Assembly: GCF_030730875.1 (NCBI RefSeq)
Contig: NZ_JAVAMA010000012.1
Span: forward strand, 62,001 to 126,000
Source of the DNA: Sphingomonas sp. DG1-23
Lineage (GTDB): Bacteria; Pseudomonadota; Alphaproteobacteria; Sphingomonadales; Sphingomonadaceae
Length of the DNA stretch: 64,000 bases
Direction of reading: 5' to 3'
Of this stretch, positions 18,551 through 26,728 are shown piece after piece. Within the stretch, counting starts at the first letter, position 1, and the number at the start of each line of letters is the position of its first letter. Under the pieces are notes generated by a model. That model worked only from the letters and a program-made list of their open reading frames with translations, was not told where the DNA came from and did not search any database. The position numbers were made by a program, and so were the translations under genes.

Positions 18551-18871
18551 TCTTGCCCCTCCGGCTGGCGAGAAGGGGTCGGGGAGGCGCTGTCGGTGCT
18601 AGCCATGGCTCGACCATGCCCTCCCGCGACCCCACCTGCAAGCGCGCGCGGAGCGCCGGGAAACGACGTGTTTCCCAAAGCGGCATTGCGGCAAGCGCGC
18701 GTGGCGCCGATGTTGGATTCGCAGGGCCAAGTTTCACGGTTTGCACGGCAATCGTGGAATAGAGTTGCTGCACTTTGAAACATTATTTCAAGTATCCGCG
18801 CCCTTCGCTGCGGTGAAACCCTGCGCATTGCGACGGAACATTAGTAGAACAATTCCCGATAGGACAGCCCG
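18551..18871. other. Intergenic region between divergent iorA-like and dioxygenase genes
   Basis: 321 bp with no convincing gene. It holds the ribosome site of the minus-strand [2Fe-2S] gene at its left end, and an imperfect operator-like palindrome at 18772-18793 listed separately. Short open frames here lack ribosome sites and family resemblance. Confidence 0.6.
18772..18793. promoter_or_regulatory. Imperfect palindrome, candidate operator
   Basis: The sequence is ACTT TGAAA CATTA TTTCA AGT, a near-perfect inverted repeat about 80 bp upstream of the dioxygenase ATG, in an AT-richer patch. The position suits a regulator of the divergent [2Fe-2S] gene, the dioxygenase, or both. No regulator gene is adjacent. 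Confidence 0.35.
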
Positions 18872-19678
18872 ATGACCGTTAGAATGCCGACCCTGTTCCT
18901 TCCGCATGGCGGCGGCCCATGCTTTTTCATGGATCCGGCCGGCGGCCCGCCCGACCCGATGTGGCAGCCGATGCAGGCCTATCTGGCCGGGCTGATCGCG
19001 TCGCTTCCGGAGCGGCCGCGGGCGATCCTGCTCGTCTCGGGACATTGGGAGGAGGATCAGGTCACCGTCCATAGCGGCGACGGACAACCGTTGCTGTTCG
19101 ACTATCACGGCTTTCCCGCGCACACCTATCGGCTACGCTGGGACGCACCGGGCGCGCCCGACGTGGCGATGCGGGCGAAGACATTGCTCGAGGGTGCGGG
19201 CTTCCCCGTAGGCGAGGAGCATGCGCGCGGCTGGGACCATGGCGTGTTCATTCCGATGATGGTCGCGGTGCCCGGCGCCGACATCCCGCTGGTCCAGCTC
19301 TCGCTACGCAAGGATCTGGATCCGGCGGCGCATATCGCGATGGGGCGGGCGCTGGCGCCGTTGCGCGACCAAGGCGTGCTGATCGTCGGCAGCGGCATGA
19401 GCTTTCACAATCTGCGCGTCCGCGGGCCGCAGGTGACGCCGGTGGCGGACGAATGGGACGCGGCTCTGGTCGATGCAGTCACCGATTCCGATCCGGCGCG
19501 GCGGGCAGAGCGGGTAGCCGGGTGGGACAGGCTTCCGCATGCGCATTTTGCCCATCCGCGCGAGGAGCATCTGCTGCCGCTGATGGTCGCGCTCGGCGCG
19601 GGCGGCGACGAGCCGGCGGTGGCGGAGTATCGCGACCATGTCATGGGTTGGGCGGTGAGCGGGTTCCGGTTCGGGTAG
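18872..19678 (+). CDS. Class III extradiol dioxygenase family protein (LigB / DOPA-dioxygenase-like)
   Basis: 268 residues. The family pattern is clear: an N-terminal LFLPHGGGP, then LLVSGHWEE near residue 52, a DYHGFP segment, WDHGVFIPM near 123 and IVGSGMSFHN near 170. These supply the metal-ligand histidines of LigB-type extradiol dioxygenases, close to the YgiD/DODA group that open catechol rings (for example 4,5-DOPA). The natural substrate is unknown. The gene stands alone and converges on the class II aldolase gene across a palindromic repeat. Confidence 0.85.
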   Translation: MTVRMPTLFLPHGGGPCFFMDPAGGPPDPMWQPMQAYLAGLIASLPERPRAILLVSGHWEEDQVTVHSGDGQPLLFDYHGFPAHTYRLRWDAPGAPDVAMRAKTLLEGAGFPVGEEHARGWDHGVFIPMMVAVPGADIPLVQLSLRKDLDPAAHIAMGRALAPLRDQGVLIVGSGMSFHNLRVRGPQVTPVADEWDAALVDAVTDSDPARRAERVAGWDRLPHAHFAHPREEHLLPLMVALGAGGDEPAVAEYRDHVMGWAVSGFRFG

Positions 19679-19680
19679 AC

Positions 19681-19814
19681 TCCCTCTCCCGGTGGGAGAG
19701 GGAAGGGGTCCGCTCGCGTAGCGAGTGGGAAGGGTGAGGGCGAGCGACAATCGAGCTGATCGCCCTCACCCTTCCGCGCCTTCGGCGCTCCCTCCCTCTC
19801 CCGATGGGAGAGGG
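19681..19814. repeat. Palindromic intergenic element (hairpin-loop-hairpin), between convergent genes
   Basis: The element is built of nested inverted repeats. Each end is a small perfect hairpin: TCCCTCTCCC-ggt-GGGAGAGGGA at 19681-19703 and CCCTCTCCC-gat-GGGAGAGGG at 19794-19814. An inner pair, AAGGGTGAGGGCGA at 19730-19743, matches TCGCCCTCACCCTT at 19760-19773. It fills nearly the whole gap between two convergent stops and could act as a bidirectional terminator. Confidence 0.85.
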
Positions 19815-19816
19815 AT

Positions 19817-20578
19817 TTACTCTCGCCAGCTGCGGTCCGTGCGATCGACCAGCCGGACCATCGCGGCGAAGTCGGCGGCGCCGGGGCCGCCGGGGACCTG
19901 CGCCATGTGGAGGTCGCGCTGGTGGACCGCGACGACTTCGTCCGACACCAGCAACGGCGCGCCCATCGACATCGTCGCGAGCTGGATCTCGCAGGCGCGC
20001 TGGAGCGCCCAATGCCTGACGAACGCCTCGGGCAGGGTGCGCCCCATTACGAGGATGCCGTGGTTGCGCAGCAGCATCACCCGCTTGTCGCCGAGATTGG
20101 CGAGCAGCCGTTCGCCTTCCTCGTCGCGCACCGTCACGCCTTCGAAATCGTGATAGGCGATCTGCCCGGCGAAATTGCACGCGTAGAAATTGACCGGGCG
20201 CAGCCCGCCCTCGACGCTGCTCACCGCCATGCCGGCGGTGGTATGGGTGTGCATGATGCAATGCGCATCGGGGAGATGGCGGTGGAACAGGGCGTGCTGG
20301 ACGAAGCCGGCGCGATTGACCGGCCAGGGAGAGCCGTCGAGCTTGTTGCCGTCGATGTCGATCTTGACGAGGTTCGACGCCTTCACTTCGCTGAAATGGA
20401 GCCCGAACGGGTTGATCAGGAACGCACCTTCCTCGCCGGGCAGCTTCACGGTGATGTGGTTGTAGATCATCTCGGACCAGCCGAGCATGTCGAACACCCG
20501 GTAGCAGGCGGCGAGCTGCTGGCGCGCCTCCCACTCGGCTTCGCTGATGCCGGGCGTCTGCGCGAGCGCGGTGGCCAT
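19817..20578 (-). CDS. Class II aldolase/adducin family protein
   Basis: 253 residues from the ATG at 20578, preceded by GGGAG at proper spacing; an in-frame ATG further upstream (20653) has no such signal. The zinc-site HTHTTAG lies near residue 108 and a late RNHGILVMG near residue 170, both typical of the L-fuculose-phosphate aldolase/adducin fold. YNHITVKLPG near residue 38 is the usual N-terminal signature. Members cleave sugar phosphates or decarboxylate; this protein's substrate is not evident. It is a single gene, divergent from the DUF3829 lipoprotein. Confidence 0.87.
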   Translation of the reverse strand: MATALAQTPGISEAEWEARQQLAACYRVFDMLGWSEMIYNHITVKLPGEEGAFLINPFGLHFSEVKASNLVKIDIDGNKLDGSPWPVNRAGFVQHALFHRHLPDAHCIMHTHTTAGMAVSSVEGGLRPVNFYACNFAGQIAYHDFEGVTVRDEEGERLLANLGDKRVMLLRNHGILVMGRTLPEAFVRHWALQRACEIQLATMSMGAPLLVSDEVVAVHQRDLHMAQVPGGPGAADFAAMVRLVDRTDRSWRE

Positions 20579-20702
20579 GATAGCTCTCCCAAGGCTTTTT
20601 TCGTTGATCGGGTATGCCATGCCGCGTGCCTCGGCGGCAACTCCCGGATCCAAATCCCGCTCGGTGCGTTACGGGGGCGCAACGATTAGGGGATCTGCCG
20701 AC

Positions 20703-21626
20703 ATGCGAAGGGTGAAACTGCGCCAAGGGGCGGCGCTGGCGGGACTGTTGATGCTCGGCGCGTGCGGCGGCGCGGGCGCGGGCGGCGCTGGAAACGGATC
20801 GGCGGAAGTGGCGGCGACCCCCGCCACCGCGGCAAAATTGAGCGCCTATACCGAGGCGTACAATGCGCTGATCGATACGTTCGGGCTGCCGAGGACCGCG
20901 ACGGAATATAAGGAAGAACGCGTGGCGAGCCGTTCGCCCGCCGACGACATCTCGATCAGCCAGGGCTGGATCGAGACCGCGCACGGCAAATTGAAGGCGG
21001 CGCGCGCGCTGCCGGGGGCGCTCGGCCCGCTCGACGCGGCTGCCGGGACGCTCGACACCGCGCTGGAGAAGCTGATGGCGCGGCTCGGGCCGCTGTACAG
21101 CTATTACAACACCAAGGCCTATCGTCAGGACGCGCTCAAACGGGGCAAGGCCGAAGACGCGCAGATGACCGCCGAGTTCGACGCGGCGCTCAAGGCGATG
21201 GACGATTTCAACACGGCTTTGGTCCAGCAGCGCCGCGCCGGGACCGACGCCGAGCTCGCCCAGCTCAAGGCGGACGGCGACACGGTCGGCTACAACAACA
21301 AGCAGGCGATGCGGCAGGCCGAGGACCTTGTCGCCTTGTTCGATAAGCCTGAGGATCTCAAGGACCCGGCGGTGTTCGCGAAAGGCGATGCGCTGGCCGG
21401 ATCGCTCGAGAAACTGCTCGCCGAGCAGCAAAAGGCACTTGCAGCGGCCAAGGCAAAGGCGACCGAGCCGATCGAGAAGAGCCGGCTTGGCGTTTACGGA
21501 CTGGTCGGCGACATGCTCGGAACGATGATCGGGCAATATCGCCAGCTCAAGCAATCGCATTCGGGCAATGATGCGCAGTCGATGGTCGATTCGTACAATC
21601 GGGCGGTGGGGATGGGAATGATGTGA
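20703..21626 (+). CDS. DUF3829-type lipoprotein
   Basis: 307 residues from the ATG at 20703. The N-terminus has basic residues, a hydrophobic stretch and a lipobox (LMLGAC), so it is probably a lipoprotein. The rest is helical and Ala/Lys/Asp-rich; the layout and the YNALIDTFG and YSYYNTKAY segments resemble DUF3829/YiiG-family proteins of unknown function. No enzymatic motif is visible. It converges on the ScfR-like regulator gene, separated by a perfect hairpin. Confidence 0.7.
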   Translation: MRRVKLRQGAALAGLLMLGACGGAGAGGAGNGSAEVAATPATAAKLSAYTEAYNALIDTFGLPRTATEYKEERVASRSPADDISISQGWIETAHGKLKAARALPGALGPLDAAAGTLDTALEKLMARLGPLYSYYNTKAYRQDALKRGKAEDAQMTAEFDAALKAMDDFNTALVQQRRAGTDAELAQLKADGDTVGYNNKQAMRQAEDLVALFDKPEDLKDPAVFAKGDALAGSLEKLLAEQQKALAAAKAKATEPIEKSRLGVYGLVGDMLGTMIGQYRQLKQSHSGNDAQSMVDSYNRAVGMGMM

Positions 21627-21633
21627 TTTGATC

Positions 21634-21665
21634 AAATCCTCCCCGAGCTCGCTCGGGGAGGATTT
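21634..21665. terminator. Bidirectional hairpin terminator
   Basis: A 15-bp perfect stem (21634-21648 with 21651-21665, core CCTCCCCGAGC) has A-run and T-run flanks on either side. It lies just after the DUF3829 stop and touches the stop codon of the opposing regulator gene, as expected of a shared terminator. Confidence 0.8.
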
Positions 21666-23070
21666 ATGAAAAAGCATAGGGCACGACGCTGCGCCGATCC
21701 GCGTCGATCTCGATGACCGAGCCCGCGGGCGGGAAGGCGCGCTGGTCGCAATCGGCGCGCGGGCAGATGCGGCAGCTGGCGCCGATCGGGGTCGCCGCGC
21801 CGCCGGGGCGGAGCGCGTCGGCATAGACGAAGTCGGCGGCGTGGGCCTCCTCGCATCCCAGCGCCACCGCATAGCGCCGCGGCGGGCGGGCATAGCTGCC
21901 CGACGGCTTGACCAGCCCCTTGGCCATCGAGACGTAGCGTGTGCCGTCGGGCATCTCGGCGAGCTGGACGAGGATGCGGTCGGGGATCGCGACGGCTTCG
22001 TGGACGATCCACAAAGGGCAAGCGCCGCCCAATGCGGCGAATTGGAGCCGGGTGGCCGAGTGGCGCTTGGTGATGTTGCCGGCCATGTCGACCCGGCAGA
22101 AGAAAAAGGGCAGGCCGGCGGCACCGGGGCGCTGGAGCGTCGACAGGCGATGGCACGCCTGTTCGAAGCTCACTCCGAAGCGCTGGCGGAGCCGGTCGAT
22201 ATCGTGGCGGACCTCGCGGGCGCGCGACCGGAAGGCGTTGTACGGCATCAGCAAGGCGCCGGCGGCGTAATTGGCGAGGCCGACGCTGAGCAGTTCGCGC
22301 GACGCCTGGCTGGCGAGCCCGGCCTGCGCGACGACGTGGCGCATCTCGTTGGCGAATTCGTAGCGGACGAGGCGGTGGGCGAGCAGGAAGGCGCGGCTCT
22401 CGGGCGGCAGGCCGGAATTGAGCGCGAGCGTGCGCGCGCCCTCGTCGAAGCGGCTGAGCTGGCTGCCGTCGCTATCCTCGCCGATCACCCGGACGCCGTG
22501 CCAGCGGCGCAGCCGGTCCTCCAGCGCCTGGGTGATCGGGCCCTCGTCGAGCGCGTCGGCGAGCGCCTCGGCCGAGCGATCGATCGCGTCGATATAATTG
22601 CCCTCGGCCTGGAACCAGTCGCGCACTTCTTCCCATGGGAGCGGGGCGGCGTCGCTCGATCCGGTGTCGAAGCGGTCGTCGAGGACACGGAGCTGCTCCT
22701 GGCTGCGGCGCCACGCCTCGTGCACCGCGACGAGACGGCGGGCGAGGAGTGGCTGCTGCTCGAGCCCGCGGCGGACATCGGTCTCGCTCAACGGGTGGGC
22801 GGCGATGCTGGTGTCGGTGGCGGCGTCGATCGTGCGGAGCAGATTCGAGGTCTCGGCCTCGGCGCCGATATCGGCCGCCTCCATCGGGAATTCGCGGGCG
22901 AGCGCGAGGAGGACGACGTCGGTGATCGGGCGGCCGTTATTCTCGATCTGCGAGAGATAGGGCACCGAGATGCCGAGCCGCGCGGCCATCGCAGCCTGGC
23001 TGAGGGCAAGGCGGCGGCGGAGATCGCGCAGGCGAAAGCCTTCGAACAGGCGGCGGCGGGGTTGAGTCAT
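21664..23070 (-). CDS. ScfR/RamB/PrpR-type regulator (HTH-XRE, DUF2083)
   Basis: 468 residues from the ATG at 23070 with GGAGG 6 nt upstream. The N-terminal HTH is marked by LRRRLALSQAAMAARLGISVPYLSQIE. The middle is the ImmA/IrrE-like segment (FLLAHRLVRYEFANE), where no intact HExxH motif is visible. The C-terminal DUF2083 region ends in a cysteine cluster (GASCRICPRADC). The mycobacterial relatives RamB and PrpR control acetate or propionate genes, and PrpR is reported to bind acyl-CoA and an Fe-S cluster. Here it diverges from pccB, so it is very likely the local propionate regulator, probably also autoregulated. Confidence 0.9.
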   Translation of the reverse strand: MTQPRRRLFEGFRLRDLRRRLALSQAAMAARLGISVPYLSQIENNGRPITDVVLLALAREFPMEAADIGAEAETSNLLRTIDAATDTSIAAHPLSETDVRRGLEQQPLLARRLVAVHEAWRRSQEQLRVLDDRFDTGSSDAAPLPWEEVRDWFQAEGNYIDAIDRSAEALADALDEGPITQALEDRLRRWHGVRVIGEDSDGSQLSRFDEGARTLALNSGLPPESRAFLLAHRLVRYEFANEMRHVVAQAGLASQASRELLSVGLANYAAGALLMPYNAFRSRAREVRHDIDRLRQRFGVSFEQACHRLSTLQRPGAAGLPFFFCRVDMAGNITKRHSATRLQFAALGGACPLWIVHEAVAIPDRILVQLAEMPDGTRYVSMAKGLVKPSGSYARPPRRYAVALGCEEAHAADFVYADALRPGGAATPIGASCRICPRADCDQRAFPPAGSVIEIDADRRSVVPYAFS

Positions 23071-23205
23071 AAATCCTCCCTCGCGAAGCGGGGGAGGTGG
23101 CATGCGAAGCATGACGGAGGGGGGCTGTCCACGGGCCACTCGCTTGCGGAGACGCCCCCTCCGTCGCCTTCGGCGCCACCTCCCCCGCTGCGCGAGGGAG
23201 GATTG
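23071..23205. repeat. Palindromic intergenic element with 30-bp arms upstream of the ScfR-like gene
   Basis: The left arm at 23072-23101 is matched by its complement at 23175-23204 with one mismatch. Inside, CGGAGGGGGC (about 23115-23124) pairs with a GCCCCCTCCG copy (about 23154-23163). The layout is the same as at 19681-19814, with different arms. The left arm carries the GGAGG ribosome site of the minus-strand regulator gene, so its RNA could fold over the translation start. Confidence 0.85.
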
Positions 23206-23261
23206 ATCTGGATCGCTTCTCTCATCCGTCGACCATATTCTGCAAACCTCTACGCCGCAAC

Positions 23262-23280
23262 TTTGCAACATTGCAATTGC
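23262..23280. promoter_or_regulatory. Tandem TTGCAA boxes, candidate ScfR/PrpR operator for pccB
   Basis: Two palindromic TTGCAA hexamers (23263-23268 and 23271-23276) and an adjoining GCAATTGC (23273-23280) form a cluster about 50 bp upstream of the pccB ATG. A further TGCAAA lies at 23241-23246. RamB/PrpR-type regulators are known to bind TTTGCAAA-like sites, and one gene for such a regulator is divergent from pccB. The assignment is inference by match and location. Confidence 0.6.
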
Positions 23281-23328
23281 CTCCTTGCTTCCGCCCTGTG
23301 CAGAAGGCGCCACCGCCGGGAGAACCCA

Positions 23329-24855
23329 ATGTCGTCGACGATCGAGGAACTGGAGCGCCGCCGCGCCGCGGCCCGGCTGGGCGGCGGGCAGAAGCGCATC
23401 GACGCGCAGCACGCCAAGGGCAAGCTCACTGCGCGCGAGCGGGTCGAGGTGCTGCTCGACGAGGATTCGTTCGAGGAGCTCGACATGTATGTCGAGCATA
23501 ATTGCGTCGATTTCGGCATGGAGACCCAGATCGTCCCCGGCGACGGCGTGGTCACCGGCAGCGGCACGATCAACGGCCGGCTGGTGTTCGTGTTCAGCCA
23601 GGACTTCACCGTGTTCGGCGGCTCGCTCTCGGAGCGTCACGCGCAGAAGATCTGCAAGATCATGGACATGGCGATGAAGGTCGGCGCGCCGGTGATCGGA
23701 TTGAACGACAGCGGTGGCGCGCGGATTCAGGAAGGCGTCGCCAGCCTCGGCGGCTATGCCGAAGTGTTCCAGCGCAACGTGCTCGCCAGCGGCGTAGTGC
23801 CGCAATTGAGCCTGATCATGGGCCCCTGCGCAGGCGGGGCCGTCTATTCTCCCGCGATGACCGACTTCATCTTCATGGTGAAGGATTCATCGTACATGTT
23901 CGTCACCGGCCCGGATGTAGTGAAGACCGTCACCAACGAGATCGTCACGCAGGAGGAACTGGGTGGAGCGGTGACGCATACCACGAAGTCGGGGGTCGCG
24001 GACGTGGCCTTCGACAACGACATCGAGGCGCTGCTCGCGGCCCGCGACTTCGTGGACTTCCTGCCCGCATCGAACCGCGAGGACGTTCCCGAGCGGCCGT
24101 GCGACGATCCGTGGGACCGGATCGAGCCCAGCCTCGACAGCCTGATCCCGCCGAGCGCCAACCAGCCCTACGACATGCACGAATGCCTGCGGAAGGTGCT
24201 CGACGAGGGCGAATTCTTCGAGCTCCAGCCGAGCCATGCCGGCAATGTGCTGATCGGCTTCGGGCGGATCGAGGGGCGCACGGTGGGGGTGGTCGCCAAC
24301 CAGCCGATGGTGCTGGCGGGGGTGCTCGACATCAATTCGAGCAAGAAGGCGGCGCGGTTCGTACGCTTCTGCGACGCATTCGACATCCCGATCGTGACTT
24401 TCGTCGACGTGCCGGGGTTCCTGCCCGGGGTCGGGCAGGAGCATTCGGGGATCATCAAGCACGGCGCGAAATTGCTGTTCGCTTATGCCGAGGCGACGGT
24501 GCCCAAGATCACCGTGATCACCCGGAAAGCCTATGGCGGCGCCTATGACGTGATGGCGTCGAAGCATCTGCGCGGCGACTTGAACTATGCCTGGCCGACC
24601 GCCGAGATCGCGGTGATGGGGGCGAAGGGCGCGGTCGAGATCATCTTCCGGGGCAAGACGCCCGAGGAGATCGCCGAGCGCACGGCCGAATATGAGGCGC
24701 GCTTCGCCAATCCGTTCGTGGCGGCGAGCAAGGGTTTCATCGACGAAGTGATCCTGCCGCATTCGACCCGGCGGCGAGTGGCGCTGGGGCTGCGGAAACT
24801 GCGCAACAAGCAGCTTGAGAACCCGTGGAAGAAGCACGACAACATTCCGCTGTGA
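23329..24855 (+). CDS. pccB: Propionyl-CoA carboxylase beta subunit (carboxyltransferase)
   Basis: 508 residues, the usual length. The carboxyltransferase fold shows FSQDFTVFGGSLSERHAQKI near residue 90, GLNDSGGARIQEGV near 125, and FVDVPGFLPGVGQEHSGII near 365. It transfers carboxyl from biotin on PccA to propionyl-CoA, giving (S)-methylmalonyl-CoA. The ATG at 23329 follows a GGGAG ribosome site. It is the first gene of the plus-strand propionate run; pccA is the last gene, more than 6 kb downstream. Confidence 0.95.
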   Translation: MSSTIEELERRRAAARLGGGQKRIDAQHAKGKLTARERVEVLLDEDSFEELDMYVEHNCVDFGMETQIVPGDGVVTGSGTINGRLVFVFSQDFTVFGGSLSERHAQKICKIMDMAMKVGAPVIGLNDSGGARIQEGVASLGGYAEVFQRNVLASGVVPQLSLIMGPCAGGAVYSPAMTDFIFMVKDSSYMFVTGPDVVKTVTNEIVTQEELGGAVTHTTKSGVADVAFDNDIEALLAARDFVDFLPASNREDVPERPCDDPWDRIEPSLDSLIPPSANQPYDMHECLRKVLDEGEFFELQPSHAGNVLIGFGRIEGRTVGVVANQPMVLAGVLDINSSKKAARFVRFCDAFDIPIVTFVDVPGFLPGVGQEHSGIIKHGAKLLFAYAEATVPKITVITRKAYGGAYDVMASKHLRGDLNYAWPTAEIAVMGAKGAVEIIFRGKTPEEIAERTAEYEARFANPFVAASKGFIDEVILPHSTRRRVALGLRKLRNKQLENPWKKHDNIPL

Positions 24856-24895
24856 ACGGCGCCGCACCGGCCGCCGAAAGCATGCAAGGACCAAG

Positions 24896-25417
24896 ATGAT
24901 CAGCTTCCTCCTCGCGCTTGCCCTCGGCGCCCAGACCGCAACGCCCGCGCCCGCCGTCGCCCCGGCACCCGGGGTGTGGGTGTTCCGCGAGAGCAGCGAT
25001 CCGGCCCAGCCGAAAAGCGCGACCGCGACGGTGCGCTCGGCCGACGGCTCGCGGCTGCTGCTGCGCTGCGACACGGTGAACGTCCCGATCGTCTCGGTGC
25101 AGTTCATGCCGAAGACCCCGGTGCCGGCGGGCGATTCGCGTATCGTCACGCTGACCCTCGACGAGGGTATGGCCGACATGACCTCGTGGCTGTTCCCGGG
25201 GAAGGGCGCCTATAATGGCGAGCCTCCCGAAGTGTATCTGATCGCCGACGAGATCGCCAAGGCGAAGAAGGTTCGGCTCGGCTTCGCCGAGGGCGAGACG
25301 ATGATCGAGCGCGACTTTGCCGGTCCGGGCAGCGACGCGATCTTCCGCAAGGTCTACGCGACGTGTGGACTGCCTTATGCGATGCCGTCGGTCACGCCGG
25401 CGCCCAGCAAGCAGTGA
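24896..25417 (+). CDS. Secreted protein of unknown function in the propionate operon
   Basis: 173 residues from the ATG at 24896, which has an AGGA ribosome site. The first 25 residues are a signal peptide-like segment followed by an Ala/Pro linker; the rest is beta-rich (VWVFRESSD, LLLRCDTVNVPIVSVQF) with two Cys that could form a disulphide (C65 and near C160). No catalytic motif is seen. It resembles generic alphaproteobacterial secreted proteins. It sits between pccB and the epimerase, and its stop overlaps the epimerase GTG start by 4 bp, which makes co-translation likely though not functional linkage. Confidence 0.75.
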   Translation: MISFLLALALGAQTATPAPAVAPAPGVWVFRESSDPAQPKSATATVRSADGSRLLLRCDTVNVPIVSVQFMPKTPVPAGDSRIVTLTLDEGMADMTSWLFPGKGAYNGEPPEVYLIADEIAKAKKVRLGFAEGETMIERDFAGPGSDAIFRKVYATCGLPYAMPSVTPAPSKQ

Positions 25418-25833
25418 AACTCGGCCGCCTCAACCATGTCGGTGTCGCGACGCCGTCGATCGCGGACTCGATCGCTTTCTATCGCGACGTGATGGGCGCG
25501 GCAGTGATCCGCGAACCGTTCGACTTGCCCGCGCAGGGGGTGAGAGTGAGCTTCGTCGATACCCCCAACAGCCAGATCGAACTGATCGAGCCGCTGGGGG
25601 AAGACTCGCCGATCCACGGCTTTCTCGCGAAGAACCCGGCGGGGGGACAGCACCATCTGTGCTATGAGGTGCCCGACATCCGCGAAGCCAAAGCGTGGTT
25701 CGAGAGCAAGGGCGCCAGGGTGCTCGGCGAACCGCGGATCGGTGCGCACGGCACGCCGATCTTCTTCGTCCACCCGAAGGACATGGGCGGAGTGCTGACC
25801 GAGATCATGGAGACGCCGCGCGATGGGCATTGA
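25414..25833 (+). CDS. mce: Methylmalonyl-CoA epimerase
   Basis: 139 residues from a GTG at 25414, which forms a GTGA overlap with the preceding stop. The vicinal-oxygen-chelate fold is clear: LNHVGVATPSI near the N-terminus, QIELIEPL near residue 50, GGQHHLCYEVPDI near 77, and a late GGVLTEIME. These supply the metal-ligand His, His and Glu residues. The enzyme interconverts (S)- and (R)-methylmalonyl-CoA, linking PCC to the mutase, which is encoded two genes downstream. Confidence 0.95.
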   Translation: MKLGRLNHVGVATPSIADSIAFYRDVMGAAVIREPFDLPAQGVRVSFVDTPNSQIELIEPLGEDSPIHGFLAKNPAGGQHHLCYEVPDIREAKAWFESKGARVLGEPRIGAHGTPIFFVHPKDMGGVLTEIMETPRDGH

Positions 25834-25866
25834 ACAGCATGTGCAGGAGCACGTCGGGGCTATGCA

Positions 25867-26631
25867 ATGAGCGAGATCCTATACGCGCTCGACGGCGATG
25901 TCGCGGTGGTCCGGCTCAACCGGCCCGACGAGTTGAACGCGCTCACCCTCGACATGCTCGATCTGCTCGCGGCGACGCTTGGGCGGGCGGTGGAGGACGG
26001 CGCGCGTGCGGTGCTGCTGACCGGCGAGGGGCGGGCATTCTGCGCCGGCGCCTCGCTCAAGGAAGGCTCGGGCGGCGATCCCGGCGACCGGCTGCGCAAC
26101 CATTACAATCCGGTCCAGCAGACCATGGCCGATCTGCCGATCCCGATCGTCACGGCGATGAACGGCCCCGCGGCGGGCGCGGGCGCATCGCTGGCCTTGG
26201 GTGCGGACATCGTGATTGCGGCGCGCGCATCGTATCTGCTGCTCGCCTTCGCCAATATCGGACTGGTCCCCGATGCCGGCGCGACCTGGCTGATCGCCAA
26301 GGCGGCGGGGCGCGCCAAGGTGCTCGAGATGGCATTGCTCGGCGAGCGGCTTTCGGCGCACGACGCGCAGGAAGCCGGGTTGCTCACTCATGTCGTAGAC
26401 GATGGCGTCGTGTTCGATACCGCGATGAGCTATGCGCGGCGGCTCGCGGCGATGCCGACGGTCGCGCTCGGGCTGATCCGCAAGCAGATCAAGGTGGCGC
26501 TGAGCGGCACGCTGGAGGAGACGCTGGCGCTCGAGGCGGAGCATCAGTCGGTCGCGGCGCGTTCGCAGGATTTCCAGGAGGGTGTCGCGGCGTTCCTCCA
26601 GAAGCGCAAGCCGGAGTTCAAGGGCAAGTGA
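25867..26631 (+). CDS. Enoyl-CoA hydratase/isomerase family protein
   Basis: 254 residues of the crotonase fold. GEGRAFCAGASLKEG near residue 57 and NGPAAGAGASLALGADI near 98 form the oxyanion hole and CoA site; GLVPDAGATWLI near 130 is the catalytic loop. In this loop Asp stands where PaaG-type isomerases have it, so isomerase activity is possible. The role in the propionate run is unclear: it may support beta-oxidation that yields propionyl-CoA. The C-terminus ends in the usual RKPEFKGK. Confidence 0.88.
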   Translation: MSEILYALDGDVAVVRLNRPDELNALTLDMLDLLAATLGRAVEDGARAVLLTGEGRAFCAGASLKEGSGGDPGDRLRNHYNPVQQTMADLPIPIVTAMNGPAAGAGASLALGADIVIAARASYLLLAFANIGLVPDAGATWLIAKAAGRAKVLEMALLGERLSAHDAQEAGLLTHVVDDGVVFDTAMSYARRLAAMPTVALGLIRKQIKVALSGTLEETLALEAEHQSVAARSQDFQEGVAAFLQKRKPEFKGK

Positions 26632-26645
26632 GCACGAGCGTTCGT

Positions 26646-26725
26646 CGTGCTCCTGCGAAAGCAGGAGCCCAGAGTCACGAAGGGCATCGCTCGGGGCCCT
26701 GGGCTCCTGCTTTCGCAGGAGCACG
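26646..26725. repeat. Palindromic intergenic element, copy A (27-bp perfect arms)
   Basis: Arms at 26646-26672 and 26699-26725 are perfect reverse complements. Each arm contains its own small hairpin, CTCCTGCgaaaGCAGGAG. The centre reads AGGGCATCGCT. A second copy of the same family occurs at 32919-32996. The right arm contains AGGAG at 26717-26721, 7 nt before the mutase GTG start, so it seems to supply that gene's ribosome site. Confidence 0.92.
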
Positions 26726-26728
26726 GAA

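Noticed and set aside
18547..18828. 93-residue frame upstream of the [2Fe-2S] gene
   Set aside because: No ribosome site or recognisable family, and it covers the presumed promoter region.
19681..19814. Possible CRISPR-like repeats in the GGGAGAGGG hairpins
   Set aside because: Only two small hairpins with no regular spacers or cas genes; they are palindromic intergenic repeats.
21841..23328. Upstream extension of the pccB frame by 496 codons
   Set aside because: The extension is antisense to the ScfR-like gene and the pccB family starts at 23329 with a ribosome site.
25842..25853. GCAGGAGCACG in front of the enoyl-CoA hydratase, identical to the end of the palindrome arm at 26715-26725
   Set aside because: An 11-bp match without the rest of the palindrome is not enough to call a relic.
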